A stretch of DNA of 8,235 bases, taken from contig JBAYZS010000078.1 of the NCBI GenBank assembly GCA_041672395.1, forward strand, positions 1-8,235, given 5' to 3'. Below are positions 1-6,709 of the stretch, in pieces. The translations under genes were made by a program, and so were the position numbers. The notes under the pieces were generated by a model. The model was not told the origin of the DNA, did not search any database, and worked only from the letters and a program-made list of their open reading frames with translations. Source of the DNA: UBA5287 sp041672395 (GTDB lineage Bacteria > Bacteroidota > Bacteroidia > Bacteroidales > Dysgonomonadaceae). Each line of letters starts with the position of its first letter. Position 1 is the first letter of the stretch.

Positions 1-88
1 AGATTCAGATAATACCTGGATTGCTCCTTTTGATCGGATTGATGTTGATGAGATTGCCGGAAGTATTTTTCTGCTTCTGCATATTGTC
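1..88. repeat. 88-bp terminal direct repeat, left copy
   Basis: Bases 1-88 are identical to bases 8148-8235 in the same orientation. The repeat lies within TPR regulator coding sequence, and both copies are read in the same frame. Exact redundancy at both ends is what an assembler gives for a circular contig or a tandem repeat. The alternative is a stretch shared by two paralogous regulator genes. Confidence 0.97.
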
Positions 89-797
89 CGTTTTCCTGAT
101 ATGCTACACCAATATTTTGTTTCAAAAGACCTTGTAGTATGTTATCATTAGTACTTTCAGCTATATTCAGCCCTCTTTGAAAATAATAAAAAGCACTATC
201 GGGTTTCTTGTCCAATAGGTACATTCGTCCTACTGCGCCCAAGCTATAGGACTCCTTTTCTGGATGTTCTTTGTAGAGTTGTGCTGCAGCTTTATAGTTT
301 TCCAGTGCTTTGTTATATAATCCCTGTTGCACGAATAAATCTCCAATGTTATATTGAATCAGTCCTTGCAATGCAAAGTCGGTTGTTTTGGCAGCATAAG
401 CTTCAGCTTCTTTGTAGTGTTGTATAGCATCCTCTATGTCGTCTCTCTCGCGATACAAACATCCGCTGTAAAACCAAGCAAGTGCTGCTATGTGGGGCTT
501 TTTGTCTCTCGTGGAAAAGTAATCACGTGCCTTGAAAATCAGAGTGTCCTCTTCTATCGGACGATAAGTTTTGTACTTGGCTTGTGTACGTGTTACCAGG
601 TAACGCATATAATTATCATTATTTAGGCTCTTTTCGGGATAGAAAATAGAATCAATCAGTTGCATCGCACTATCAGGGTTGCTTTCTACAAGTCTCTGTG
701 CTTCTGTTAATAGCTTGGTTGATTCTGACTGGGGATTACAGGCTACGAAGAAATAAGTTGTGATAGTAATAGAGATTATAGTAATTAAGGTACGCAT
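1..797 (-). CDS. TPR membrane regulator, N-terminal part (runs off window start)
   Basis: Start and the first 265 complete codons of a TPR-containing regulator, open to the window edge. The N-terminus is a short basic-hydrophobic leader ending in F17-V18-A19-C20 followed by NPQSES, which resembles a lipobox with a non-ideal -3 residue. It is then mostly helical, with TPR-like repeats at about residues 106-136, 141-178 and 222-255, showing the usual G/A-Y-A spacing (for example GDLFVQQGLYNKALENYKAA). The ATG at 795-797 is chosen because the leader begins there and a -7 promoter match lies 34 bp upstream. The reading frame across bases 1-88 is the same as that used in the identical bases 8148-8235. 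If the ends join, this is the first half of a 553-residue protein whose TM segment and HTH are encoded at 8147-7283. Proteins of this TPR-TM-HTH layout are common in Bacteroides and annotated as transcriptional regulators. The signal sensed is unknown. Confidence 0.85.
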   Translation of the reverse strand, partial: MRTLITIISITITTYFFVACNPQSESTKLLTEAQRLVESNPDSAMQLIDSIFYPEKSLNNDNYMRYLVTRTQAKYKTYRPIEEDTLIFKARDYFSTRDKKPHIAALAWFYSGCLYRERDDIEDAIQHYKEAEAYAAKTTDFALQGLIQYNIGDLFVQQGLYNKALENYKAAAQLYKEHPEKESYSLGAVGRMYLLDKKPDSAFYYFQRGLNIAESTNDNILQGLLKQNIGVAYQENGQYAEAEKYFRQSHQHQSDQKEQSRYYLN

Positions 798-831
798 AAT
801 TTGTGACTGTGGTCTGTTTATTTAATTAGGT

Positions 832-839
832 CAAAGATA
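832..839 (-). promoter_or_regulatory. Bacteroidota -7 element for the TPR regulator
   Basis: On the minus strand this reads TATCTTTG, a perfect match to the Bacteroides primary sigma factor -7 consensus TAnnTTTG, 34 bp upstream of the regulator ATG. No clear TTTG -33 element lies at the standard 19-21 bp spacing. The closest is a TTTA at 22 bp. The leader would be about 25-30 nt. Confidence 0.5.
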
Positions 840-889
840 GCAATTTTCGTTGATGGAAGATTAAAATGTGTTATCATTTCACCTTAATT

Positions 890-936
890 TGAAGGTACTA
901 ATACCTAATATTTTAAAAAAAAGAGTGTACCCTTCA
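890..936. repeat. Inverted repeat TGAAGG-TAC / GTA-C-CCTTCA
   Basis: The left arm TGAAGGTAC (890-898) pairs with GTACCCTTCA (927-936) over 9 bp with one bulged C, enclosing 28 nt that include an A8 tract. It sits upstream of the regulator promoter. It could be part of a terminator or an operator; no homology shows which. Confidence 0.4.
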
Positions 937-938
937 CT
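915..938 (-). terminator. Possible weak terminator ahead of the regulator gene
   Basis: Read on the minus strand, a 4-bp stem AGTG/CACT with a 7-nt loop (938-924) is followed within 2 nt by a run of eight T (922-915). The T tract is good but the stem is weak. It would stop transcription coming from the envelope operon or the AraC remnant before it enters the regulator. It overlaps a longer inverted repeat at 890-936. Confidence 0.3.
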
Positions 939-966
939 TATTTATATATTCTTCATTTTTAATATT

Positions 967-1170
967 TTAATATGCCGGAATTTTATTTGATTTTGTTTTC
1001 ATTGTTCCTTTTTCCAGAACAATTATTTGATAATAATCGTGTCTATGCGGTTTGTTGGAATCATAAAATGGAACATGGTTAATATATTCCATGTTAAATG
1101 CAATGCAAGGTTTCTGAAAAGCCTCAAAATAATCTTCCAGTTTATAGGTAGGTATTATGTCTATATTCAT
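967..1170 (-). pseudogene. AraC-family regulator remnant (N-terminal cupin start only)
   Basis: 67 codons from an ATG at 1168-1170 give MNIDIIPTYKLEDYFEAF, then a stretch ending in NKPHRHDYYQIIVLEKGT. The H-R-H-D-Y-Y plus E-K-G pattern is characteristic of the start of the AraC-type ligand-binding cupin domain. Resemblance stops just after EKGT, and the frame ends at a stop within about 11 codons. The rest of the cupin and the two C-terminal HTH motifs, normally reaching about 280-300 residues in total, are absent; I found no continuation in the 170 bp downstream. It is therefore most likely a truncated, non-functional remnant, although a short expressed cupin fragment cannot be excluded. The frame could also begin at a TTG at 1255-1257, but the added residues look hydrophobic and unlike the family. 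It lies between the envelope operon and the TPR regulator. Confidence 0.6.
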
Positions 1171-1221
1171 ATTCGTCAAGTTTAAGTATCTTATGAACCA
1201 AAACATTGAAAACTCCAGTAT

Positions 1222-1229
1222 CAAAAATA
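1222..1229 (-). promoter_or_regulatory. Possible -7 element upstream of the AraC remnant
   Basis: Minus strand reads TATTTTTG, fitting TAnnTTTG, 51 bp upstream of the remnant's ATG. No TTTG at the expected spacing; the nearest lies 25 bp upstream. The region is AT-rich, so a chance match is possible. Confidence 0.25.
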
Positions 1230-1257
1230 CATAATATTTTCCGGTATCAATAGACAA

Positions 1258-1560
1258 AAAAACATTTTTAATAGTTAAAGAATTGAATAAATGAAAAGGT
1301 TATAAAATGAAATTCAAATCCACAAAATCGAATGAATGATAGGGTATAATCTTTTTTCTTATTCTGGGCAGATAAATCTCGTAATAGATAACGAATCAGA
1401 TAGTATATGCGAACTCGAAAAGCAATTTGAAATTTAAAGTCAATCTAAAATGATATTTTGCAAATATGACTCATAAGGTTTTATAACTAATGTATCAAAC
1501 GGGGTAATGATTAAAAATAAACCGCTTATTACAGAATGGGTTTGTATTGTCAAATTAGAG
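1258..1560. other. Gene-free gap between DUF4249 gene and AraC remnant
   Basis: About 300 bp, about 390 bp if measured to the remnant's ATG. It is AT-rich with no credible coding frame; the reading frames that overlap it at the right end are shadows of the DUF4249 gene. It holds an imperfect direct repeat (GAATAAATGA at 1285-1294 and GAATGAATGA at 1330-1339), a short palindrome at 1453-1467 and a weak terminator-like hairpin at 1516-1530. It is most likely the operon's 3' untranslated region plus decayed DNA. Confidence 0.6.
1512..1530 (-). terminator. Weak terminator-like hairpin after DUF4249 gene
   Basis: On the minus strand AATAA-GCGGT-TTATT (1530-1516) is followed by a short T run. It lies about 30 bp past the stop codon of the last gene in the operon, the right place for a terminator. 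The stem is all A-T and only 5 bp, so this is tentative. Confidence 0.2.
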
Positions 1561-2601
1561 TTAATAATAAGGATATCGAGGATCCTCTGCATCAGCATTA
1601 TATCGTTTTTTATATCGAAACGTAATAACATATGGGACAAAGGATTCAATTATACCGGTACCGTTTTTGATATTGGAATATACCGGCACAGGTTCAACCA
1701 AAAAATTTCCATTGGTAGCATTTGATCTACTAGCTGATGTAATATACTGATACATGCCTTTTGTCATAGTTGCTATTTCAACCCTAAGTTCAACTTCTGC
1801 TTCATTTATTGATTCTTCCTGCATCACTCCGTTTATATATGTTTTCCTATCTATCAGGTCATGAAACCGAAAATCAAAAAAAAGATCCCTTCCATCAACA
1901 AACCGATCACTAAAGAGATTTTTTACCATGTGGGAGTATCCCCCGAAAAGTTCCTCTTCAAGAAAACTGGCATGATCAGGATCAATTTGTTCCAACAATT
2001 CATCTATTCCTAAATCAACAAACATCGAAAGTATCCTACCGTCTTCCAGGTAGAAGTACTTCTGCCCCTTTACAAAATAATAATTCTCTTCAGATGCATG
2101 CTCTGTCATTTTTAGCTCTAAACTACCATTCCAGAATACTTGCCTTATTTCTTTTTCTCCTGCAGTGTTTCCTCCCATGGTACTTATCATTGTTGAAGAG
2201 TCAGTAATTATAATAAGCGGCTTCCGAGGAATAATAGTTTCGCCCCAGATAGCATCAAAGCCATCCACTCTTGCCTCTACGCGTATAATATCATTGGAAA
2301 TGGGATAATATGTTCCACTGTAAACCCCATCACCTATATGCGATAGCTGTTCTTTATATTCACTGTTTACATATAATGAAACAGAAGCATCCTTGACAAC
2401 CGGAGGAACTTCATCAAGCATTTTTCCAAGCATAAATCTGCTCTCTGAAATCTGTACCGAAATTACCGAGTCGGGTGTAAGGAAACCGTTCATTACTAAA
2501 ACAGGATCGATGATTTTACCCGAGAATTCAATCTCCTTTTCGCAGGCTGTCCAGCATAACGGCATGATTAATAACAATGCAAAAAGATTTCTTCTCATCA
2601 T
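1561..2601 (-). CDS. DUF4249 family outer-membrane lipoprotein
   Basis: 346 residues. The N-terminus MMRRNLFALLLIMPLCWTAC is a lipoprotein signal peptide with the acceptor Cys at residue 20, followed by EKEIEF, so a mature surface or periplasmic lipoprotein is expected. The following segment (IIDPVLVMNGFLTPDSVISVQISESR at about 31-56) is the usual opening beta-rich part of DUF4249 proteins, which are mostly beta-structured and of about this length. The gene begins 2 bp after the stop of the TonB-dependent receptor, so the two are almost certainly co-transcribed and probably translationally coupled. Pairing of a TonB-dependent receptor with a downstream DUF4249 lipoprotein recurs in Bacteroidota. 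It occupies the place that SusD holds beside SusC, but is not homologous to SusD as far as I can see. No substrate is known. Two consecutive ATG codons (2601 and 2598) are both possible starts. Confidence 0.85.
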   Translation of the reverse strand: MMRRNLFALLLIMPLCWTACEKEIEFSGKIIDPVLVMNGFLTPDSVISVQISESRFMLGKMLDEVPPVVKDASVSLYVNSEYKEQLSHIGDGVYSGTYYPISNDIIRVEARVDGFDAIWGETIIPRKPLIIITDSSTMISTMGGNTAGEKEIRQVFWNGSLELKMTEHASEENYYFVKGQKYFYLEDGRILSMFVDLGIDELLEQIDPDHASFLEEELFGGYSHMVKNLFSDRFVDGRDLFFDFRFHDLIDRKTYINGVMQEESINEAEVELRVEIATMTKGMYQYITSASRSNATNGNFLVEPVPVYSNIKNGTGIIESFVPYVITFRYKKRYNADAEDPRYPYY

Positions 2602-2603
2602 AT

Positions 2604-4934
2604 TTAAAATTGAATGTTATAGCTAATGGATGGAATTATTGTGAAAAGTGTCGCCTGTTTTAATACCTTTTTCCCATTTTCCTCCCACACTGACACATAG
2701 AATGGGTTCATCCTATTATAAGCATTATAAATACTGATATTCCATGTGCGATGATTTCCTCTACTCGTATCTTTATGGAAATTGATACCTAAATCAAGCC
2801 GGTGATAGTTGGGGTAACGGAAATTATTTCGGCTATTTATATATGGATAAGTATTGGGGTCCCAAAAGTTTCGGTCATAGGTTGGAGAATCAGCTGCCCT
2901 GTATTCATGAGAACTCAGAGTGGCAGTATTGCCTGTAGTGAACACCCATGAAGCAGACACATCTATTTTTTCCGAAAACTTATGTAAAGCGGTAATATTT
3001 ATATCGTGTCGGCGATCATATTTGGCAGGAAAAGAATGACCGTAATTCAGCACATTACCCAAACGTTCAAATATTCGATCGGCTTTCGACCATGTATATC
3101 CAATCCAGCCAGTGGTATTTCCGAACGAACGCTGTGCAAGAAATTCTACTCCGTAAGCAACTCCACGCCCTATGCTGACCTTATCTTCCCAGTTGGCAGA
3201 AGTTCCCATAAAAGATGCGCCTTCTTTATATTCTAAAAGGTTATTCATAGTCTTGTAATAACTTTCAATTGAAAAGTTAGCGATATTTTTCAAAGAATAA
3301 AAAAACCCTACAGCATATTGGTGCGATTGCATCGGTGGAATATTTTTTGTAGAAGGAACCCACAAATCAGTAGGAAAACTCACCGTACTGGTAGATAACA
3401 TGTGAGTATACTGGTTCATATAAGCATAACCGGCTTTAATCGATAAATCATCACTCAACAAAAAGCGGGTACTAATACGTGGCTGCAGCGAATAGTAATT
3501 TCTGTTCTGAACATGAAATGACGAAAAGTGTAGTCCAAGATTTATTTTCAATAACCGGTTGACAGGAAAATTATCTTCAAAATATGCCGCTGTTTCATGA
3601 GCAAACACACGGGGACTTCCTAAAACGGTATCCAAAGGTTGCTCCACAATATTACCACCTTGAAATTTCATAGATGTTACATCGGGTGTAAAAGTATGGT
3701 AGGTATAAGCAGCTCCAAACTTTACATCATGCCCGGTTGTCGGTTTATAATCGAAATCGCTTTTAAGAGTCCAGTCCCTGATACCCGACTTGTAAGTCAA
3801 CCCTGACTCTTCGTCACCCTGACTACTGCCAAGTGAAGAACGGTAACGGGTAAAAGATGCCGTGGTATTCATAAACAGTTTATTATTTAGGTTGCGATTC
3901 CACCGGAGTGCTGCTATAGCGTTGCCCCAATCCCAATTGACATTCATGTTTGGCTTACTGTTACCGTAATAAATGGCGTCAACTCCCCTGTATAGACTTA
4001 GGTAAAGTTTATCCTTGTCTGACACTTTATGGGTAATTTTAGCATTCATGTCATAGAAATAGTAGCCTGCATTATTTATACCGCCACTTCCTGAATTTGC
4101 CAATATAAACGGTTTAAGAAGTAAATCGAAATATGTTCTGCGAAGTGACACATTAAATGTGGTTTTTTCCTTTATAATTGGCCCTTCCAGTTGCAGTTTT
4201 AATGAAATTAATCCTACACCCACACTCCCTCTGATTTTCTTATCATCCCCATCCTTCATATGCACATCAACCACCGACGAGAGTTTTCCGCCGAATCGTG
4301 CAGGAAAACTACCTTTATAAAGTGTTACGTTTTTCAGTGCATCACTATTGAAAACCGAGAAAAAACCAAGCATGTGGTTCGCATTATATAAGAGGACGCC
4401 ATCAAGAAGCAACAGATTTTGATCAGGACCACCACCACGAACGTAAAGACCGGCTGATCCTTCTGTACCGGATTGAACGCCGGGGAGAAGCTGCAACACT
4501 TTGATCATATCATTCTCACCAAATAATGAGGGGATATTCTTAATTTGTGTTACAGGTATTTCTACAGCACTCATTTGAGCTTTCCCCACTCCAGAGCTCG
4601 AATGGTTCCCGATCACCATCACTTCTTCAAGCATATTGCTTAAATCCAAATCGATGTGCAGAATAGTATCACTATTCAACAAAAATGTATGTTCTTCATT
4701 ATGGTAACCTACATAAGAATAATTGATTGACACCTCTCCAGCAGGCAGAGTTATCGAGTAATAACCGTAGTTATTGGTCTCGCTGCCCCTGGCAGATAAT
4801 GTATCGAATACAGTAGCAGACAACAGGGGTTCACCATTAACCGCATCAGTAATATAACCACTCACTGTATAACTTTGTGAATTAACATAATAGGGAATAA
4901 CGGACAAAAACAAAAAAATAATACAGTTTCTCAT
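2604..4934 (-). CDS. TonB-dependent receptor with carboxypeptidase-regulatory-like N-terminal domain
   Basis: 776 residues. Signal peptide 1-19 (cleavage near VNS/QS); an N-terminal carboxypeptidase-D-regulatory-like beta-sandwich at about 21-98 (YTVSGYITDAVNGEPLLSATV); a TonB-box-like EEVMVIG at 103-109; a plug domain to about 230 including LQLLPGVQSGTEGS, GLYVRGGGPDQNLLLLDGV and the YKGSFPARFGG motif; then a 22-strand-type beta-barrel ending in the aromatic C-terminus SYNIQF, typical for BAM-inserted proteins. It would import an unknown ligand across the outer membrane using TonB energy supplied from elsewhere in the genome. It is shorter than SusC proteins (about 1000 residues) and has no SusD neighbour, so a glycan SusCD complex is unlikely. 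The class with a DUF4249 partner fits better. No extended N-terminal sigma-regulator signalling domain is seen. It starts 6 bp after the stop of the upstream beta-barrel gene. Confidence 0.93.
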   Translation of the reverse strand: MRNCIIFLFLSVIPYYVNSQSYTVSGYITDAVNGEPLLSATVFDTLSARGSETNNYGYYSITLPAGEVSINYSYVGYHNEEHTFLLNSDTILHIDLDLSNMLEEVMVIGNHSSSGVGKAQMSAVEIPVTQIKNIPSLFGENDMIKVLQLLPGVQSGTEGSAGLYVRGGGPDQNLLLLDGVLLYNANHMLGFFSVFNSDALKNVTLYKGSFPARFGGKLSSVVDVHMKDGDDKKIRGSVGVGLISLKLQLEGPIIKEKTTFNVSLRRTYFDLLLKPFILANSGSGGINNAGYYFYDMNAKITHKVSDKDKLYLSLYRGVDAIYYGNSKPNMNVNWDWGNAIAALRWNRNLNNKLFMNTTASFTRYRSSLGSSQGDEESGLTYKSGIRDWTLKSDFDYKPTTGHDVKFGAAYTYHTFTPDVTSMKFQGGNIVEQPLDTVLGSPRVFAHETAAYFEDNFPVNRLLKINLGLHFSSFHVQNRNYYSLQPRISTRFLLSDDLSIKAGYAYMNQYTHMLSTSTVSFPTDLWVPSTKNIPPMQSHQYAVGFFYSLKNIANFSIESYYKTMNNLLEYKEGASFMGTSANWEDKVSIGRGVAYGVEFLAQRSFGNTTGWIGYTWSKADRIFERLGNVLNYGHSFPAKYDRRHDINITALHKFSEKIDVSASWVFTTGNTATLSSHEYRAADSPTYDRNFWDPNTYPYINSRNNFRYPNYHRLDLGINFHKDTSRGNHRTWNISIYNAYNRMNPFYVSVWEENGKKVLKQATLFTIIPSISYNIQF

Positions 4935-4940
4935 TACAAT

Positions 4941-5549
4941 TTAAAACTGGTATCCAATTCTGAAACTAATTGTTGAATTTTCATCAGGAAATTGGGGTAT
5001 TACAATATCAGGATTTCCACGACTGCTTACTGTTGATTCGTTCTTTATTTTTAGCAGTTCATAAGAAACTGACAAAGAGATAGAGCGTTTTTCAGATACT
5101 TTATAGTTAACACCTATTGCCGGAGAAATGAAAAGCCCGGCATTATGATCTGTGTGTACTGAATAAGAAGTGTCTTCATCAAAATCAGTCATCAAATATG
5201 CCGAGTTTCCTGAACCTAACCCGTATCCTATTTTTAAATTAAAAAAAGGATTTAAAGTTTTGTATCTGTCCATTTTATATGTCCCATGAATAAATATTGG
5301 AATACTAAGTCGAGGTTCAGTTTCGGTATGTAACATTACACCTGCACCTATTCCTAAAGCCAAGAACTGATTAAAGTTGTAAAATGGGGATACTAATAAT
5401 TGTGTTGCATTCGACTGGTTGCTATTTATTTTTAATCCATATCCCAGTTCTAAATTAACCCCCATTTTTTTATTTACTGACTCCTGAGAATAACTATTAT
5501 AGCAAACAGCCATTCCATAAATTATTAAAATTAAAATTGTTTTTTTCAT
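4941..5549 (-). CDS. Small outer-membrane beta-barrel protein
   Basis: 202 residues from MKKTILILII. Signal peptide of about 21 residues ending SYS/QE, with no lipobox. The remainder alternates hydrophobic and polar residues in glycine- and aromatic-rich strands (GVNLELGYGLKI, PFFNLKIGYGLG, ISPAIGVNYKV, ISLSVSYELLKI) and ends in FRIGYQF, the C-terminal aromatic expected of a BAM substrate. Overall it resembles the 8-10-strand porin-like barrels of Bacteroidota; I cannot assign a specific family member or ligand. The start at 5549 is preferred because it opens directly into a standard K-K signal peptide. An in-frame ATG three codons upstream (5558) is the alternative. It lies in the operon with 6 bp to the receptor gene downstream and 17 bp from the lipoprotein stop upstream, so its product probably acts with the receptor in the outer membrane. 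Confidence 0.8.
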   Translation of the reverse strand: MKKTILILIIYGMAVCYNSYSQESVNKKMGVNLELGYGLKINSNQSNATQLLVSPFYNFNQFLALGIGAGVMLHTETEPRLSIPIFIHGTYKMDRYKTLNPFFNLKIGYGLGSGNSAYLMTDFDEDTSYSVHTDHNAGLFISPAIGVNYKVSEKRSISLSVSYELLKIKNESTVSSRGNPDIVIPQFPDENSTISFRIGYQF

Positions 5550-5566
5550 AATATACAAAGATCAGA

Positions 5567-6580
5567 CTAATTGCTAAAAATGTCAAAAGAAACCCAAATT
5601 CCTACACTTTCAAACCGTGCAGATTGGATTAATGATACTGGATATAGGTTAAATTTGGCAGTTGGATTGAAGGTTAAAGGAGAAAAACCTTTTCTGAAGG
5701 CGAAGTTGGGATCTCCATCAGCTGGTACAGGTGCATTTATATCCCTTGATCCAAAACCTAATATTCCACTCGAACTATAATTATACCATATTCCTAAGAA
5801 GTTCTTAGCCCTAAAGCTCATTCTTATTTCCATATTTACTATCCACTGGTTATCCATTTGAAGAACAACTTTATCCCAATTTAGTTCAAATCTCCTGTTA
5901 CCTGCACTATTGTATATGACTTCACCTTGTCTAACCCATTTTTCATTACTTTGTAAATTATCTACATTAAGTGTGTTTTCTTCTGTTTGATCAACGTCCG
6001 GGAAAGTTCTTCCTAGCTTTTCTAATTGTTCATAAGTAGAAATATCTTTCATATTTATTTTCTTGTCGCCGATTATTACATATCCATCAACATTAAGCAA
6101 CTTAGCAAGTGTTTCATCAGTTACGGGTAAATATACAGCATAGTCATCTTTATGTTCTGGAAAATATAAACTAGAAAATCTTTTCTTAAATTCTTCATAA
6201 CCACCTTCCCTTTCATAATATGAAACAGCAACATCTAATGCTTCTTCGTATGTATCATATAGAGATTTAAAACCTTTAATGTCAGTTGCCAGGTCTGAAG
6301 TTTGTAGATATAGCTCAATTGAACCCATTCTGGTTTTATTTTTTTCATTATTTTTCATTTCTAAAATTATACTTTTTAACTCAGATTCATTCTCAAAAGA
6401 TAACATTCCATCTTCGACATTAATCAGATGACTTAGAAAATTGACAGTTTGATCAGCAGTTTCTTTATTTTGCGTTAGATCATCTATTTTTTCATTAGTA
6501 CAAGAATTCATAATAGTAACTATAATTAATCCCATTACAGTTAAAAATGTAATAAAGCATTCTTTTTTGTTTGTTTTCAT
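5567..6580 (-). CDS. Unassigned Bacteroidota lipoprotein, first gene of the envelope operon
   Basis: 337 residues. Hydrophobic leader at 9-24 and a probable lipidation Cys at residue 27 (MNSC-TNEK), so it is likely a lipoprotein. Residues about 50-75 (VEDGMLSFENESELKSIILEM) resemble the opening of several secreted Bacteroides families of unknown function (DUF4848-like in appearance; not confirmed). A helical acidic middle section (about 95-190) is followed by a beta-rich C-terminal half with many aromatic residues (FELNWDKVVLQM, WIVNMEIRMSFRAKNFLGIWYNYSSSG, VGIWVSFDIF). No enzyme motif is recognised. It begins 118 bp after the DUF3244-like gene and has its own promoter candidate at 6677-6709. 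Its codons are noticeably AT-rich, more so than the TonB receptor gene. It could be a surface-exposed accessory or ligand-binding protein for the receptor downstream (inference from position only). Confidence 0.75.
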   Translation of the reverse strand: MKTNKKECFITFLTVMGLIIVTIMNSCTNEKIDDLTQNKETADQTVNFLSHLINVEDGMLSFENESELKSIILEMKNNEKNKTRMGSIELYLQTSDLATDIKGFKSLYDTYEEALDVAVSYYEREGGYEEFKKRFSSLYFPEHKDDYAVYLPVTDETLAKLLNVDGYVIIGDKKINMKDISTYEQLEKLGRTFPDVDQTEENTLNVDNLQSNEKWVRQGEVIYNSAGNRRFELNWDKVVLQMDNQWIVNMEIRMSFRAKNFLGIWYNYSSSGILGFGSRDINAPVPADGDPNFAFRKGFSPLTFNPTAKFNLYPVSLIQSARFESVGIWVSFDIFSN

Positions 6581-6625
6581 AAAGATTCTTTTTAAATAAG
6601 TTATTTTTAAATATATTATTAAAAC

Positions 6626-6653
6626 ATAATAAGCAATATGTATTACTTATTAT
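6626..6653. repeat. AT-rich hairpin in operon leader
   Basis: ATAATAAG (6626-6633) and CTTATTAT (6646-6653) form a perfect 8-bp inverted repeat around a 12-nt loop, 46 bp upstream of the lipoprotein start. Only one G-C pair, so stability is low and chance occurrence in AT-rich DNA is possible. No T tract follows on the minus strand. Confidence 0.35.
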
Positions 6654-6676
6654 TTCATATTAGATAATTCACTACA

Positions 6677-6709
6677 CAAAGATTGTCTGTATTCAAGTTA
6701 AATCTCAAA
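6677..6709 (-). promoter_or_regulatory. Promoter candidate for the envelope operon
   Basis: On the minus strand TTTG (6709-6706), 21 bp, then AATCTTTG (6684-6677). This fits the Bacteroides pattern TTTG-N19-21-TAnnTTTG with one mismatch at the first base of the -7 element. The predicted start is near 6670, giving an untranslated leader of about 90 nt containing the hairpin at 6626-6653. The -33 part overlaps the last codons of the DUF3244-like gene. Confidence 0.45.

Noticed and set aside
354..626. Plus-strand 90-codon open frame
   Set aside because: Lies wholly opposite the TPR regulator coding sequence, whose repeats and frame are convincing. Its sequence is cysteine- and isoleucine-rich with no family resemblance.
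1171..1257. N-terminal extension of the AraC remnant from a TTG at 1255-1257
   Set aside because: The added residues are hydrophobic and aromatic and do not look like an AraC-family N-terminus. The ATG at 1168-1170 gives the expected family start.
1453..1467. ATATTT-TGC-AAATAT palindrome downstream of the DUF4249 gene
   Set aside because: All A-T stem of 6 bp in AT-rich non-coding DNA. Too likely by chance to call as a terminator or operator.
1258..1560. Possible tRNA, small RNA gene or CRISPR array
   Set aside because: No cloverleaf, no conserved RNA motif and no regularly spaced identical repeats. The only repeat pair is imperfect and single.
1440..1725. Two short open frames, one on each strand, overlapping the end of the DUF4249 gene
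   Set aside because: Both overlap DUF4249 coding sequence in another frame and show no recognisable domain.
5571..5780. Plus-strand 69-codon open frame
   Set aside because: Antisense to the end of the lipoprotein gene; no signal peptide, ribosome site or family resemblance.
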